From Bacillota bacterium (lineage in GTDB: Bacteria; Bacillota; Clostridia; Christensenellales; JAEXRW01), in contig JAEXRW010000025.1 in the NCBI GenBank assembly GCA_023454175.1, positions 744,001 to 808,000 of the forward strand: a DNA stretch of 64,000 nt. Reading direction: 5' to 3'. A program made the position numbers and the translations under genes. Positions 51,175-60,008 of the stretch are shown in pieces (position 1 is the stretch's first letter; the number at the start of each line of letters is the position of its first letter). The notes beneath the pieces are model-generated. The model saw only the letters and a list, made by a program, of their open reading frames with translations, did no database searches and had not been told where the DNA came from.

Positions 51175-53265
51175 TTATTCCTCTTCTTCCTCTTCGCGTT
51201 CCTTCTTGGCCTGTTCCACCACTTTGGCTGCGATGTTGCCCGGTACCTCTTCATACCGTTCAAAGGACATCTTGAAGGAGCCCCTGGCCTGCGTCATGGA
51301 GCGCAGGTCCGTCGCGTATTTGAACATTTCCGCAAACGGTACCTCGGCCACCACCTGCTGCTCGCCGTCCACCGGGTTCATCCCCAATATCCGGCCGCGC
51401 CGCTTGTTCAGGTCCCCGATGATGTCGCCCATGTACTCGTCGGGCACGTTTACTTCCACGTGGTAGATCGGCTCGAGCAGGACGGGGTTGGCGTCTGCGC
51501 AGCCTTTCCTGAAGGCCAGCCTCGCGGCCAGCTTGAAGGCCATTTCCGAGGAGTCCACCGGGTGGAAGGATCCGTCATACAGGGTGCAGCGCAGGTTGAC
51601 CACGGGGCAGTGCGCCAGCACGCCCTTCACGATGCATTCGCGCAGTCCCTTTTCCACGGCGGGGATGTATTGCCTCGGCACCACGCCGCCGACCACCTTG
51701 TCCACAAATTCAAAGGTTCCGGATCCGTCCACGATGGGTTCAAATTCGATCCAGCAGTGGCCGTACTGTCCATGGCCGCCTGTTTGCTTCTTGTGTTTGC
51801 CTTCGGCCTTGACCGCCTTTTTGATGGTCTCGCGGTAGGGCACCTTGGGATCGTGCAGCTCGGCTTCCACGCCGAATTTATTGGTCAGTTTCTTTGTGAT
51901 GACCTCCAGGTGCATCTCGCCCAGGCCGCCGATGAGCATGTCGCCCGTTTCCGCCTGCTTTTGCACCAGGAATGTGGGGTCTTCTTCCTCCAGCCTGTGC
52001 AGTCCTGTGAAGACCTTGTCTTCCTCGCCTTCCTTCTTGGAGCCTACGGCCATCCAGATGGAGGGCTCGGGGAAAGCGATGTTTTCAAAGACCACGGGGT
52101 TGGCCGCGTCGCACAGGGTATGCCCCGTCATCGTGTACTGCAGCTTCGCCACCGCGCCCAGGTCGCCTGCATAAAGCTTTTCGGTGGTATTCTGTTTCTT
52201 GCCGCGCAGGATGTAGATGCTGCCCACTTTTTCGTTTTTCTGTACGTTGGGGTTGTACATGGTCATGTCCGAGGTCAATGTCCCGGAGAATATTTTGAAA
52301 AGGGAAAGTTTTCCTACGAACGGGTCCGCCACCGTCTTGAAGACCTGCGCTGCGAATGGCGCCGCAGGATCGCATTTTACGGTGGTCTCCGCATTCGTCT
52401 TGGCATTTTTGGCCTTCACAGCCGGTTTCTCATCGGGAGCGGGCAGGTAGCGGATGATGCACTCCGTGAGCACATTGATCCCCAGGTTGGGGGCCGCCGC
52501 GCCGCAGCACACCGGTACCACCTTGCCTGCCACCGTTCCGGCATGGATGCCTTTTATGACTTCATCTGTGGTCAGTTCTTCTCCCCCGAAGAACTTCTCC
52601 AGCAGCTCGTCGTCGCTTTCAGCGGCAGCTTCGATGAGCGTCCCGCGCAGTGTCGCTGCCTCGTCTGCCAGTTCGGCAGGGATATCCGCGTCCTTGGTCT
52701 CTTTCCCTGCAAACATCCTGGCTTTCATCTGGACCAGGTCCACCACTCCCGCGAAGGCGCCGCCCTTTACGATGGGGAGGCTGACCGGTGCGATGGCTGT
52801 ACCGTACTTGCCTTTCAGCTGGTCCAGTACTTTTGAAAAATTCGCGTTCTCCCTGTCCATCTGGTTGATGAGGATCATCTTGGATACGCCGTTTTTCGCG
52901 CAGATGTTCCAGGCTTTTTCCGCGCCCACGGTCAGGCCGGATACGGCTCCCACGAGTATGACGGCGCCGTCGGCCAGTTTCATGGCCTGTGTCAGTTCGC
53001 CCAGGAAATCAAAATACCCCGGGGCGTCGATCATGTTGATCTTGGTGTCTCCGACTTCGACAGGTGCCACAGCGGCGTTGATGGAAATATGCCTTTTGAC
53101 CTCTTCGGGGTCGTAGTCCGTGGTGGTCGTCCCTTCCTCCACTTTGCCCATGCGGTCGATCGCACCCGAATTGAAAAGCATGGCTTCCACGAGCGTGGTC
53201 TTGCCTTCGCCGCCGTGGCCTGCTACAACGACGTTGCGGATTTTCTCTGCCTTGTACTCTTTCAT
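51175..53265 (-). CDS. Elongation factor G paralogue (EF-G-like GTPase)
   Basis: A 696-aa five-domain translational GTPase related to EF-G. The N-terminal G domain has GHGGEGKTTL as P-loop, DAPGYFDF where canonical EF-G has DTPGH, and NQMDREN in place of NKMD. Domains II-V follow with typical length, and the protein ends in an acidic EEEEE tail. Such second EF-Gs are common in Clostridia and Actinobacteria and their role differs from the main EF-G. GAGGGGG at 8 nt fits the ATG. The canonical fusA would lie elsewhere. Confidence 0.9.
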   Translation of the reverse strand: MKEYKAEKIRNVVVAGHGGEGKTTLVEAMLFNSGAIDRMGKVEEGTTTTDYDPEEVKRHISINAAVAPVEVGDTKINMIDAPGYFDFLGELTQAMKLADGAVILVGAVSGLTVGAEKAWNICAKNGVSKMILINQMDRENANFSKVLDQLKGKYGTAIAPVSLPIVKGGAFAGVVDLVQMKARMFAGKETKDADIPAELADEAATLRGTLIEAAAESDDELLEKFFGGEELTTDEVIKGIHAGTVAGKVVPVCCGAAAPNLGINVLTECIIRYLPAPDEKPAVKAKNAKTNAETTVKCDPAAPFAAQVFKTVADPFVGKLSLFKIFSGTLTSDMTMYNPNVQKNEKVGSIYILRGKKQNTTEKLYAGDLGAVAKLQYTMTGHTLCDAANPVVFENIAFPEPSIWMAVGSKKEGEEDKVFTGLHRLEEEDPTFLVQKQAETGDMLIGGLGEMHLEVITKKLTNKFGVEAELHDPKVPYRETIKKAVKAEGKHKKQTGGHGQYGHCWIEFEPIVDGSGTFEFVDKVVGGVVPRQYIPAVEKGLRECIVKGVLAHCPVVNLRCTLYDGSFHPVDSSEMAFKLAARLAFRKGCADANPVLLEPIYHVEVNVPDEYMGDIIGDLNKRRGRILGMNPVDGEQQVVAEVPFAEMFKYATDLRSMTQARGSFKMSFERYEEVPGNIAAKVVEQAKKEREEEEEE

Positions 53266-53490
53266 AAAAAATTCCCCCTCGTATCCTTGTATTGCATCCG
53301 CGTGCCCTGGGTTTATACAATCTATAGTATTTTATCAAATGCGAAATAAAATTGGAATAGCATTTGTATGTTTTCCTGCATCTGCATTGCCCTTGGCAGT
53401 GGGAAGTATTTCCCGGCCAAAAAAATGATGTGGAAAAAGGCCGGGTTTTATGTAATAATAATGGCAATCTTGAAAAAGTGAGTGATCCGA

Positions 53491-53835
53491 ATGCAGAATG
53501 ATCCCCGGCCGGAGGACAGCCAGGCGCCATCCCAGGAAGAGACAGCCTATGTAAAACCGCCCATGAAGCATACCAAAGTGGTCCAGATCGTTTGTGGTAT
53601 CGTTCTGGCGCTGGTCATATTCGTGCTGCTCTATTTTTCCAGCAGGCCCGAGATTTATTTCCGCTATGGATGGGTCGCGGCATTTGGCCTCACGATGATC
53701 ATTACCTATAGCCTGGAAAAGCGTTATCAGCGCCGCTACAAGCTTTTCTGGAAGACGTTTCTGATCACAGCCGGAGCCGCTCTGCTGGTCATGCTGGTGT
53801 TCGCGCTCACCGGTATTGCGCCCCTGGGGGTTTGA
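53491..53835 (+). CDS. Small membrane protein, unknown
   Basis: A 114-aa protein: a soluble Pro/Glu-rich N-terminus of about 25 residues, then three transmembrane helices (VVQIVCGIVLALVIFVLLYF; YGWVAAFGLTMIITYSL; FLITAGAALLVMLVFALTGI) separated by a basic loop (EKRYQRRYK). No family recognised. The ATG at 53491 is used; a GTG at 53482 is in frame. It is divergent from the EF-G paralogue and followed by a terminator. Confidence 0.65.
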   Translation: MQNDPRPEDSQAPSQEETAYVKPPMKHTKVVQIVCGIVLALVIFVLLYFSSRPEIYFRYGWVAAFGLTMIITYSLEKRYQRRYKLFWKTFLITAGAALLVMLVFALTGIAPLGV

Positions 53836-53863
53836 AGGATATTGAATAGCTGACAGACATAAA

Positions 53864-53885
53864 AAAGCCCCTCTCAAGGGGCTTT
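53864..53885. terminator. Bidirectional terminator
   Basis: AAAGCCCCT-CTCA-AGGGGCTTT between convergent genes, with an A run before and T-rich sequence after. Confidence 0.85.
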
Positions 53886-53895
53886 CGATGTTTCT

Positions 53896-54699
53896 TCAAT
53901 TGAACAGGATCTCAAACTGCATCGTTTCGGTGTTTTCACCGGCAGGATTCTCCGGGGGTGGAGGCTGCGCACCCGTGTCCCTCAGCCAATCCATGAGTAT
54001 GCTGTAATGGTCCTGCCCGATCGTAAACGTGATCCTTGTCGTTCCACCCAAATCGTCAGCCGCATATGATACGTTCCACTGATTCAGCAAGTCCTGCAAA
54101 TCCTTTTGCGACTCCGGTTTCGCGGTAATGGTATAGGATGATATTCCTTTCCTGTCAGTTGGAGCGCTGGCGCCGAAGGAAACGTTTGCATCTCCCTGTC
54201 CGCCCGTGATACCCACCATCCCTGATTCTTGCGGAGCCATGGTTGCAGCCGCAGTCGGTGCAGGCGTTGGCGCAGCTGCCTCGGGAGCTATTTTTGCAGC
54301 AGAAAACTGTCTTTCATCCGCCGCCGAAGCCAGGTTGCTGTCCAGCATGGGCGCCTGGGGACGTGGCGCGATGATTCCGTTGGCAAACATCTGCCATCCG
54401 ACCACCGCGACGACCAGCGCGGCGGCGATCGGTCCTGCGATGCGCACCCACTTCAGGTTGGGCCTTTTTGTTTGGGTTTTGGCTTGTTCCCTTGCGGCCT
54501 TTATCCAGGCGTCGTGAAATCCTTCGGGTACTTCTGCTTCCTCCAGGCTGCCCAGGTGCTCCCGCGTGGACGTCATGCGTTCATAAACGGTGCGGCACTT
54601 TTTGCAGGAGCGTAAGTGCTGCCGGAATTCCCTGTCGTCCCCGTCCGCCATATTGTCCATGTGCAGGCTCATCTGCTCCATGCATTTTTTGCAGTCCAC
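53896..54699 (-). CDS. Zinc-finger (zf-HC2) anti-sigma-like membrane protein
   Basis: A 267-aa protein. The N-terminal anti-sigma zinc finger has Cys3/Cys6 and HLRSCKKC (His28, Cys32, Cys35). One membrane helix lies at about 87-105 (IAGPIAAALVVAVVGWQM). Outside is a Pro/Ala-rich linker and a C-terminal domain (SYTITAKPESQKDLQDLLNQ) of unknown role. Anti-sigma factors of this type hold an ECF sigma factor inactive until a surface signal arrives. The GTG start at 54699 follows GGGGGTG. No sigma gene is adjacent, which is unusual. Confidence 0.82.
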   Translation of the reverse strand: MDCKKCMEQMSLHMDNMADGDDREFRQHLRSCKKCRTVYERMTSTREHLGSLEEAEVPEGFHDAWIKAAREQAKTQTKRPNLKWVRIAGPIAAALVVAVVGWQMFANGIIAPRPQAPMLDSNLASAADERQFSAAKIAPEAAAPTPAPTAAATMAPQESGMVGITGGQGDANVSFGASAPTDRKGISSYTITAKPESQKDLQDLLNQWNVSYAADDLGGTTRITFTIGQDHYSILMDWLRDTGAQPPPPENPAGENTETMQFEILFN

Positions 54700-54976
54700 G
54701 TGAGTTCACCCCCTTCCATTCAATGAACGAAAACCTGTCAAGCTAGATTATACCGTTCCTGATGATTTAGACGCAACATATACTTTAAAAGTTCCCTTCC
54801 GTATAAAGAATATGATGCACTGTTTATAATGGGTTACTGAGTAGTTGGTGCATTTTCCCGATAGATAATATCGTCGAATGATCATGCGCATAACGCCGTC
54901 TTTGATCCGGCGCTGTGACATATACATAAAGCCGATATCATTCCAAGCGTGATGCCAGTTCTTTTCAAAAGCGGTC

Positions 54977-55570
54977 TTAATCGTTCATTCCCTTTCCTTC
55001 GAGTATCTGATGAGCATATTTTCCGACCCTTGCCTCCCTGGTTTTGGATAGTTTGGGTTCGGAAAAATACAGGAGATATGCTCTTTGCCGTCCCGGCGTC
55101 AGTGTTTCAAATGCAGCTCTTAATGCAGGGTTCTCATTGAATTTGTTTTGTAATTCCGCCGGTATGATGAATTCCGTATTTTTTTTGAAAACCACTTCCA
55201 GGCCGGCCTTTTCGATTTCGATGGCTTCATGGATATAGGTTTTCAGGATGGATGCCATATCGGCTATTTCCTGAACATTGGTGAAGCGGATCTGGCGCCC
55301 TGCCTGTACATTTTCCGTTTGCTGGATCAGTACGCCATGGGTATCCTGCAGCAGCGCGCCTTTGATGAAAAGGAGCGCGCAGTATTCCTTGAATCCGTGT
55401 ATCAGCACAACATTCTTTTTTTCATGGGTGTAACAGGGTACGCCCCACTTCAAATCTTCATCCAGCCCGCAGTCCAGAACGATCATTCTCAGTTTTTCAA
55501 ATTCTTTCCGCCACTGTTTTGCTTCGCGTAGGAATTCATCCACCTTGGGATTCATTCTGCGCATATCCAT
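54977..55570 (-). CDS. YdeI/DUF1801-like protein
   Basis: A 197-aa protein. The N-terminal ~120 residues resemble the DUF1801/YdhG fold (CGLDEDLKWGVPCYTHEKKN, CALLFIKGALLQD), and the C-terminal region matches the YdeI-type helical end (TPGRQRAYLLYFSEPKLSKT). YdeI proteins have been linked to envelope or oxidative stress, without known chemistry. The ATG at 55570 follows GGAGGG at 9 nt; a longer frame has no site. It is separated from nrdJ by a terminator. The 54700-54976 gap upstream of the anti-sigma gene shows nothing recognisable. Confidence 0.78.
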   Translation of the reverse strand: MDMRRMNPKVDEFLREAKQWRKEFEKLRMIVLDCGLDEDLKWGVPCYTHEKKNVVLIHGFKEYCALLFIKGALLQDTHGVLIQQTENVQAGRQIRFTNVQEIADMASILKTYIHEAIEIEKAGLEVVFKKNTEFIIPAELQNKFNENPALRAAFETLTPGRQRAYLLYFSEPKLSKTREARVGKYAHQILEGKGMND

Positions 55571-55749
55571 CACAGGATACCCTCCCGTCTGTTTTTCGTT
55601 GCGGCTGGCAGTCCGGCGCACGCATTCACCGGAATTAATCTATTATTACCACAGCGCAGCCTTCGTAAATACGGTGATTTCAGTCCTGGTTTTGCTGAAT
55701 GTATTTACAAGCCAAAACGGGTGGAAGGGGCGTCGATTAAATGCTATGG

Positions 55750-55776
55750 CAAAGACCGCCTTAGAGGCGGTCTTTG
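55750..55776 (-). terminator. nrdJ terminator
   Basis: CAAAGACCGCC-TTAGA-GGCGGTCTTTG, 11-bp stem, 55 bp past the nrdJ stop. Confidence 0.8.
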
Positions 55777-55830
55777 CCTTGTGATCTTATCCAATTTATT
55801 TTTTATATATTCTGGTTGATGTATGCAGCA

Positions 55831-58230
55831 TCAGCCGCACTTGCTGTACCCGCAGGACCTGCATACCACGCAGCCGCCCTCGTGCTCCAGCTTTTCCCCG
55901 CATTCGGGGCAGTGTGAGGTACCCTCCTCCATCAGCGATTCGATGCCCATCTGCGTCTCCCCTTCGTTGAGGGGGTGCAGCCCCGCCCCCGCGATGATGT
56001 CTTCGCGGTGCCGCATCGGCCGGTCGCAAGTGTCCCTGCGAGTGCACAGGGAGCAGTTCAACAGGCACTTTTCGGCCGAGGATTTTATATCCGCGATGTC
56101 GATGTCGGGTATTTTCTCTTCGGCATGGCCGTTGCCGTTCCCGTTGGATTTGTTCAGCTGCGTCACCTTTTCGATCACCCTGCCGATGGCATCGGGGCAG
56201 GACAGGACCTTCAGGTTCTTCTGGCGCAGGGTGCTGTGGCATCGGATTCCTTTGAGCTGGCCGATGAGCGTCTGTACGTCTATGCCTGAACGCAGCGCCA
56301 GTGATACCAGCCGGCTCGTCGCTTCGGATTGCGAAGGGCAGCCGCCCGCCCTTCCCAGGTTGGTGAATATCTCACAGATGCCATGCTCGTCGTAATTGAC
56401 GGTGATGTACAGGTTTCCGCATCCGATCAGCACTTTTTCAGTAAATCCCTGCGTGATATCCGGCCTCGTCCGTGGTACGATATTACCTTGCGCGGGCACC
56501 GGCGCCGGAGCCTTCTCAGCCTTGGTCCCCACATTCAATACCTGGCCTTCACGGCTCCCGTCCCTGTATATCGTAACGCCTTTGCACCCCAGTAAAAATG
56601 CCAGGTTGTATACCTCCCGCACATCCTCCTGCGTGGCGTCTTTGGAGAAATTGACGGTTTTGGATACGGCGTTGTCGGTATATTTTTGAAATGCCGCCTG
56701 CATGCGGATATGGTATTCCGGGGTCACGTCGTGCGCCGTCACGAAGAGCCTGCGGATGTCTTCGGGGATCTCGTTGATGTGCGCAATGGTTCCTTCCTGT
56801 GCGATGAGCCGCATCAGCGCGGGCGAGTAAAAGCCGCGCGCCTTTGCCACCTCTTCGAAATGCGGGTACACCTCGGGCAGCTGGTCATTGTCCATCACGT
56901 TGCGTACAAAGGACAGGGCGAAAAGCGGTTCGATGCCGCTGGATGCGCCGCAGATGATGGAGATGGTCCCCGTTGGCGCGATGGTGGTGGTGGTGGCGTT
57001 TCGCAGCGGGATCCCTTTGGATGCCAGCGTGCTGATATTGTACAGGGGGAAAGCCCCCCGGGTACGCGCCAGGCTGGCCGAAGCCGAATGCGATGCCTTT
57101 TGGATGAATCCCATCACCCGTTCCGCGGTGGTGATGGCTTCGTCTGTATTGTATGGGATGCCCAGCTTGAAGAGCATGTCCGAAAAGCCCATTACGCCCA
57201 GGCCTATCTTGCGAGTCTTGCGCGTGGTCTCGTCGATCTGCTGCAGCGGGTAGGAGTTCATGTCGATCACGTTGTCCAGGAAATGTACGGCCAGGTCCAC
57301 CGTCTCGCCCAGGGCCGAAAAATCGATCTCGTACTTCCCGTCTTTCAGGCTCAGCATCTTGTCCAGGTTGATGGAGCCCAGGTTGCAGCTCTCGTAGGGC
57401 AGCAGCGGCTGTTCGCCGCAGGGGTTGGTGCTTTCGATTTCGCCCATCGAGGGTACGACATTGTCCTTGTTCAGCCTGTCGAGGAAGATGATGCCCGGTT
57501 CCCCGTTGGTCCAGGCCATTTCCACGATGATATTGAATACTTCCCGCGCCTTCTTGCGCCCCACTTCGGCCTTTGTATGCGGATCGATCAGGGCGTATTC
57601 CGTATCCCGCGCCACTGCGTTCATAAAGGCTTCCGTTAGGCCCACGCTGATGTTGAAATTCGTGATATCGCTGGTATCGCGTTTGCACTGGACAAATTCC
57701 ATGATGTCGGGGTGGTCCACGCGCAGGATGCCCATGTTGGCGCCCCGCCGGGTCCCGCCCTGTTTGACGGCTTCGGTTGCCGCATTGAATACGCGCATAA
57801 AGCTGACCGGGCCGCTCGCCACACCGCCAGTCGAACGGACAGAAGCACCCTTCGGACGCAGGTGTGAAAAGGAGAATCCCGTTCCGCCTCCGCTTTTATG
57901 GATAAGCGCCGCATTTTTGACCGTATCGAATATCTCCTCCATGGAGTCCTCAACAGGCAGCACAAAACAGGCCGAAAGCTGTCCCAGCTGCCTTCCGGCG
58001 TTCATCAGGGTCGGTGAGTTGGGCATGAACTTCAGGCTGGTCATCAGGTCGTAATATTGCTGCTCCAGGGCGCCGATATCTGCATCCTTGTCATAATTGA
58101 GATCGGCTTTTGCGATGTGTCCCGCCACTCTGCGGAAGAGTTCCTCGGTGGTTTCCACGACTTCCCCGTTCTCATCCTTGGCCAGATATCTTCTTTTTAG
58201 TACCTTGATGGCGTTTTCGCTGAGCTGCAC
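55831..58230 (-). CDS. nrdJ: Adenosylcobalamin-dependent (class II) ribonucleotide reductase
   Basis: A 799-aa RNR that makes deoxynucleotides without oxygen using adenosylcobalamin. Features: SACFVLPVEDS, the active-site loop NPCGEQPLLPYESCNLGSIN (Cys and Glu), and the TSCPD-type C-terminal domain. The protein ends in a zinc-ribbon-like CPECGEKLEHEGGCVVCRSC and the redox tail GYSKCG. The start is GTG at 58230, since GGGGG lies 9 nt upstream; the open frame to 58299 has no site. It fits an anaerobic lifestyle and supplies dNTPs with dCMP deaminase. Confidence 0.95.
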   Translation of the reverse strand: MQLSENAIKVLKRRYLAKDENGEVVETTEELFRRVAGHIAKADLNYDKDADIGALEQQYYDLMTSLKFMPNSPTLMNAGRQLGQLSACFVLPVEDSMEEIFDTVKNAALIHKSGGGTGFSFSHLRPKGASVRSTGGVASGPVSFMRVFNAATEAVKQGGTRRGANMGILRVDHPDIMEFVQCKRDTSDITNFNISVGLTEAFMNAVARDTEYALIDPHTKAEVGRKKAREVFNIIVEMAWTNGEPGIIFLDRLNKDNVVPSMGEIESTNPCGEQPLLPYESCNLGSINLDKMLSLKDGKYEIDFSALGETVDLAVHFLDNVIDMNSYPLQQIDETTRKTRKIGLGVMGFSDMLFKLGIPYNTDEAITTAERVMGFIQKASHSASASLARTRGAFPLYNISTLASKGIPLRNATTTTIAPTGTISIICGASSGIEPLFALSFVRNVMDNDQLPEVYPHFEEVAKARGFYSPALMRLIAQEGTIAHINEIPEDIRRLFVTAHDVTPEYHIRMQAAFQKYTDNAVSKTVNFSKDATQEDVREVYNLAFLLGCKGVTIYRDGSREGQVLNVGTKAEKAPAPVPAQGNIVPRTRPDITQGFTEKVLIGCGNLYITVNYDEHGICEIFTNLGRAGGCPSQSEATSRLVSLALRSGIDVQTLIGQLKGIRCHSTLRQKNLKVLSCPDAIGRVIEKVTQLNKSNGNGNGHAEEKIPDIDIADIKSSAEKCLLNCSLCTRRDTCDRPMRHREDIIAGAGLHPLNEGETQMGIESLMEEGTSHCPECGEKLEHEGGCVVCRSCGYSKCG

Positions 58231-58558
58231 GCTTGGAGGCCCCCTGTCATCTGTAAAAATGTGTGTATATGTGGTATGGTAATGAATACGGGATACCATA
58301 TGTAGTATGCCGTGCGCAGTACAATCATACCAACATATCCATGATTAAGCAAGACTTTTCCGGAGGTTTTTCATATTTTATTTTGTGTATTTTATACATT
58401 ATGTGGTTCGAGCTTGGTATTTTATGGTTTGTTTCGTTTGGATGTAATTGATACTTATCTTGCTGTGTGATTGATCGGCGGCTTGACAGTATGGAAACAA
58501 ATGCATTGGACCTGTTCTTGTATAGCAATTCTCATTAATAGGATGGATGGTATGCGGT
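58231..58558. other. Intergenic region upstream of nrdJ
   Basis: No gene. I looked for a cobalamin riboswitch and for NrdR boxes: no B12-box-like sequence is seen and only AT-rich, non-matching sequence is present. The stretch is AT-richer than its surroundings. Regulation of nrdJ is not evident. Confidence 0.45.
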
Positions 58559-59347
58559 CTATTCCCCCTTTTCCAGATACCGGTTGTAGAGCGCCAGCAT
58601 GCCTTCCTTTGGGGATGATGTGAGAAATCGTACCCCGCACCGGCTTTGCCTTTTTGTAAAGAGTTCTTCCCGCTCCAATACCTTTTTCAGCTGCGCCACC
58701 GTGCCAGCGTTTCCGTCCAGCAGGGTATGTTTCCCGGAAAACATTCCGCACGCGCATTCCGATATGGCCGTTGCCGCGAGGATGAAGTGCGTGCACCCCA
58801 GTACGATGGCGTCTATATCCCGCCCTTTATAGGGCAGGAATATCGCGTCGATGGCTTCCCTGGTTTTCCCTGTGTTCGCCTCCCCCGCCTCCACCAGTTC
58901 CACCAGCGCCGGGCACGGCGCCTGGATGATCCTGTCCCCGTTTCCGGCTTCCGTCATCATTTTGCGGAACATTTCCTGCTTCAGCGTTGCCGGTGTGGCC
59001 ATGACGATGACGTTCCCGCTTCCAAGGATATGCAGGGCGGGTTTCAGCGCAGGCTCCATCGCCAGGATGGGGATGGGCAGCGCCGCGCGGACGTCCGCCA
59101 CGGCCGCGCTGGACGCCGTGTTGCAGGCAACGACCAGCGCCTTCACGCCCATATCGTATAATCGGGTCGTTCCGGCCACCGTAAGCGCGCGGATTTCCTC
59201 CAGGGGCCGTATGCCGTAGGGAGCGTTCCCGCTGTCACCGAAATAGATGAAATCCTCGTATGTCAGCGCTTCCCTGGCGGCCCGCAGAAAGCTGATCCCT
59301 CCGGCTCCCGAATCAAATATTCCGATCGGTCTGTTGCACTTGTCCAT
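58559..59347 (-). CDS. murI: Glutamate racemase
   Basis: A 262-aa enzyme making D-glutamate for peptidoglycan from L-glutamate by two-cysteine acid/base chemistry. Motifs: GIFDSGAGGISFL, YFGDSGNAPYG, VVACNTAS (first catalytic Cys near 73) and LGCTHF (second Cys near 184). Length is normal. The start MDKCN at 59347 follows AAGGGAAG; an in-frame upstream ATG at 59374 has no site. It is divergent from the MarR gene. Confidence 0.95.
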   Translation of the reverse strand: MDKCNRPIGIFDSGAGGISFLRAAREALTYEDFIYFGDSGNAPYGIRPLEEIRALTVAGTTRLYDMGVKALVVACNTASSAAVADVRAALPIPILAMEPALKPALHILGSGNVIVMATPATLKQEMFRKMMTEAGNGDRIIQAPCPALVELVEAGEANTGKTREAIDAIFLPYKGRDIDAIVLGCTHFILAATAISECACGMFSGKHTLLDGNAGTVAQLKKVLEREELFTKRQSRCGVRFLTSSPKEGMLALYNRYLEKGE

Positions 59348-59453
59348 CTTTCTTCCCTTGAGATGTTTGATCATGGAGAAACCCCCGTATGGAGGTTTCC
59401 GCTTGATTATACCATTTTCGTGTGCGGGGGTGTCAAGGATTTGGCTTTGGCTC

Positions 59454-59482
59454 TTGACTTGTTTCAGGGATTACTGTACATT
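59454..59482 (+). promoter_or_regulatory. marR promoter
   Basis: TTGACT (59454-59459), 17-bp spacer, TACATT (59477-59482), directly followed by a palindrome covering the expected start site. Confidence 0.75.
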
Positions 59483-59486
59483 ATGG

Positions 59487-59498
59487 TTAGAATTCTAA
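59487..59498. promoter_or_regulatory. MarR-type operator, upstream of marR
   Basis: Perfect palindrome TTAGAATTCTAA just past the -10, placed for autorepression. A near-identical site lies before the next gene. Confidence 0.75.
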
Positions 59499-59514
59499 TT
59501 ATGGTGTGATGTGA

Positions 59515-59943
59515 ATGAATGAGAATCTGCCCATCATGGCCAAGGTCGGCGTCATATTCCTCACATGGCGGCGGTATCTGCAGCGCGGCGTGAATCCTTA
59601 CGGGGTCACACTGAAGCAGCTGTATGTGCTCCGGCATCTGGACAGGAAGGAATTCCTGTATCCTTCCCGGATCGCAGATATGCTTTTCTGTGACCGCCCC
59701 ACCGCCACGGTCGTTATCCGGAATATGGAGCGGGAGCATTGGGTCAGGCGTGAAAAGGATTCGGAAAATGCAAAACAAACGAGGGTGATCCTTACACCCG
59801 AAGGCAGGCAGAAACTGTCCTCGGTCTCTTCCCACCGTGAGGACGGGGGGTTTGATCCCCTTGAATGCCTCACGGAAGCCGAAAGAGCGCAGCTTGACCA
59901 ATTGCTCAATAAACTCGGCCGCCACATGGAAAAGATTGAATAG
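59515..59943 (+). CDS. MarR-family transcriptional regulator
   Basis: A 142-aa winged-helix regulator: TLKQLYVLRHLDRKEFLYPS (helices 2-3), the recognition helix DRPTATVVIRNMEREHWVRR and the wing EKDSENAKQTRVILTPEGRQ. Such proteins are dimeric repressors released by small aromatic ligands or oxidants. The ATG at 59515 is the first in frame; the ribosome binding site (GGTG) is weak. The nitroreductase gene follows after 65 bp with a matching operator, making it the obvious target. Confidence 0.92.
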   Translation: MNENLPIMAKVGVIFLTWRRYLQRGVNPYGVTLKQLYVLRHLDRKEFLYPSRIADMLFCDRPTATVVIRNMEREHWVRREKDSENAKQTRVILTPEGRQKLSSVSSHREDGGFDPLECLTEAERAQLDQLLNKLGRHMEKIE

Positions 59944-59972
59944 TACCGGCAGACAAAATTTTTTGGCCATAT

Positions 59973-59988
59973 AATTAGAGTTCTAATT
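59973..59988. promoter_or_regulatory. MarR-type operator, upstream of nitroreductase gene
   Basis: AATTAGAGTTCTAATT, one mismatch from the palindrome at 59487-59498, between marR and the nitroreductase start. It lies 5-12 bp before the AGGAGG site. Confidence 0.75.
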
Positions 59989-60008
59989 AATATCAGGAGG
60001 AATGAAAC

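Noticed and set aside
51055..52836. 593-aa plus-strand ORF over the EF-G paralogue
   Set aside because: It is a shadow of the GTPase gene and runs through its terminator and the hairpin repeat.
58231..58558. Cobalamin riboswitch or NrdR box upstream of nrdJ
   Set aside because: No B12-box-like sequence and no clear pair of NrdR boxes is visible; AT-rich similarity alone was insufficient.
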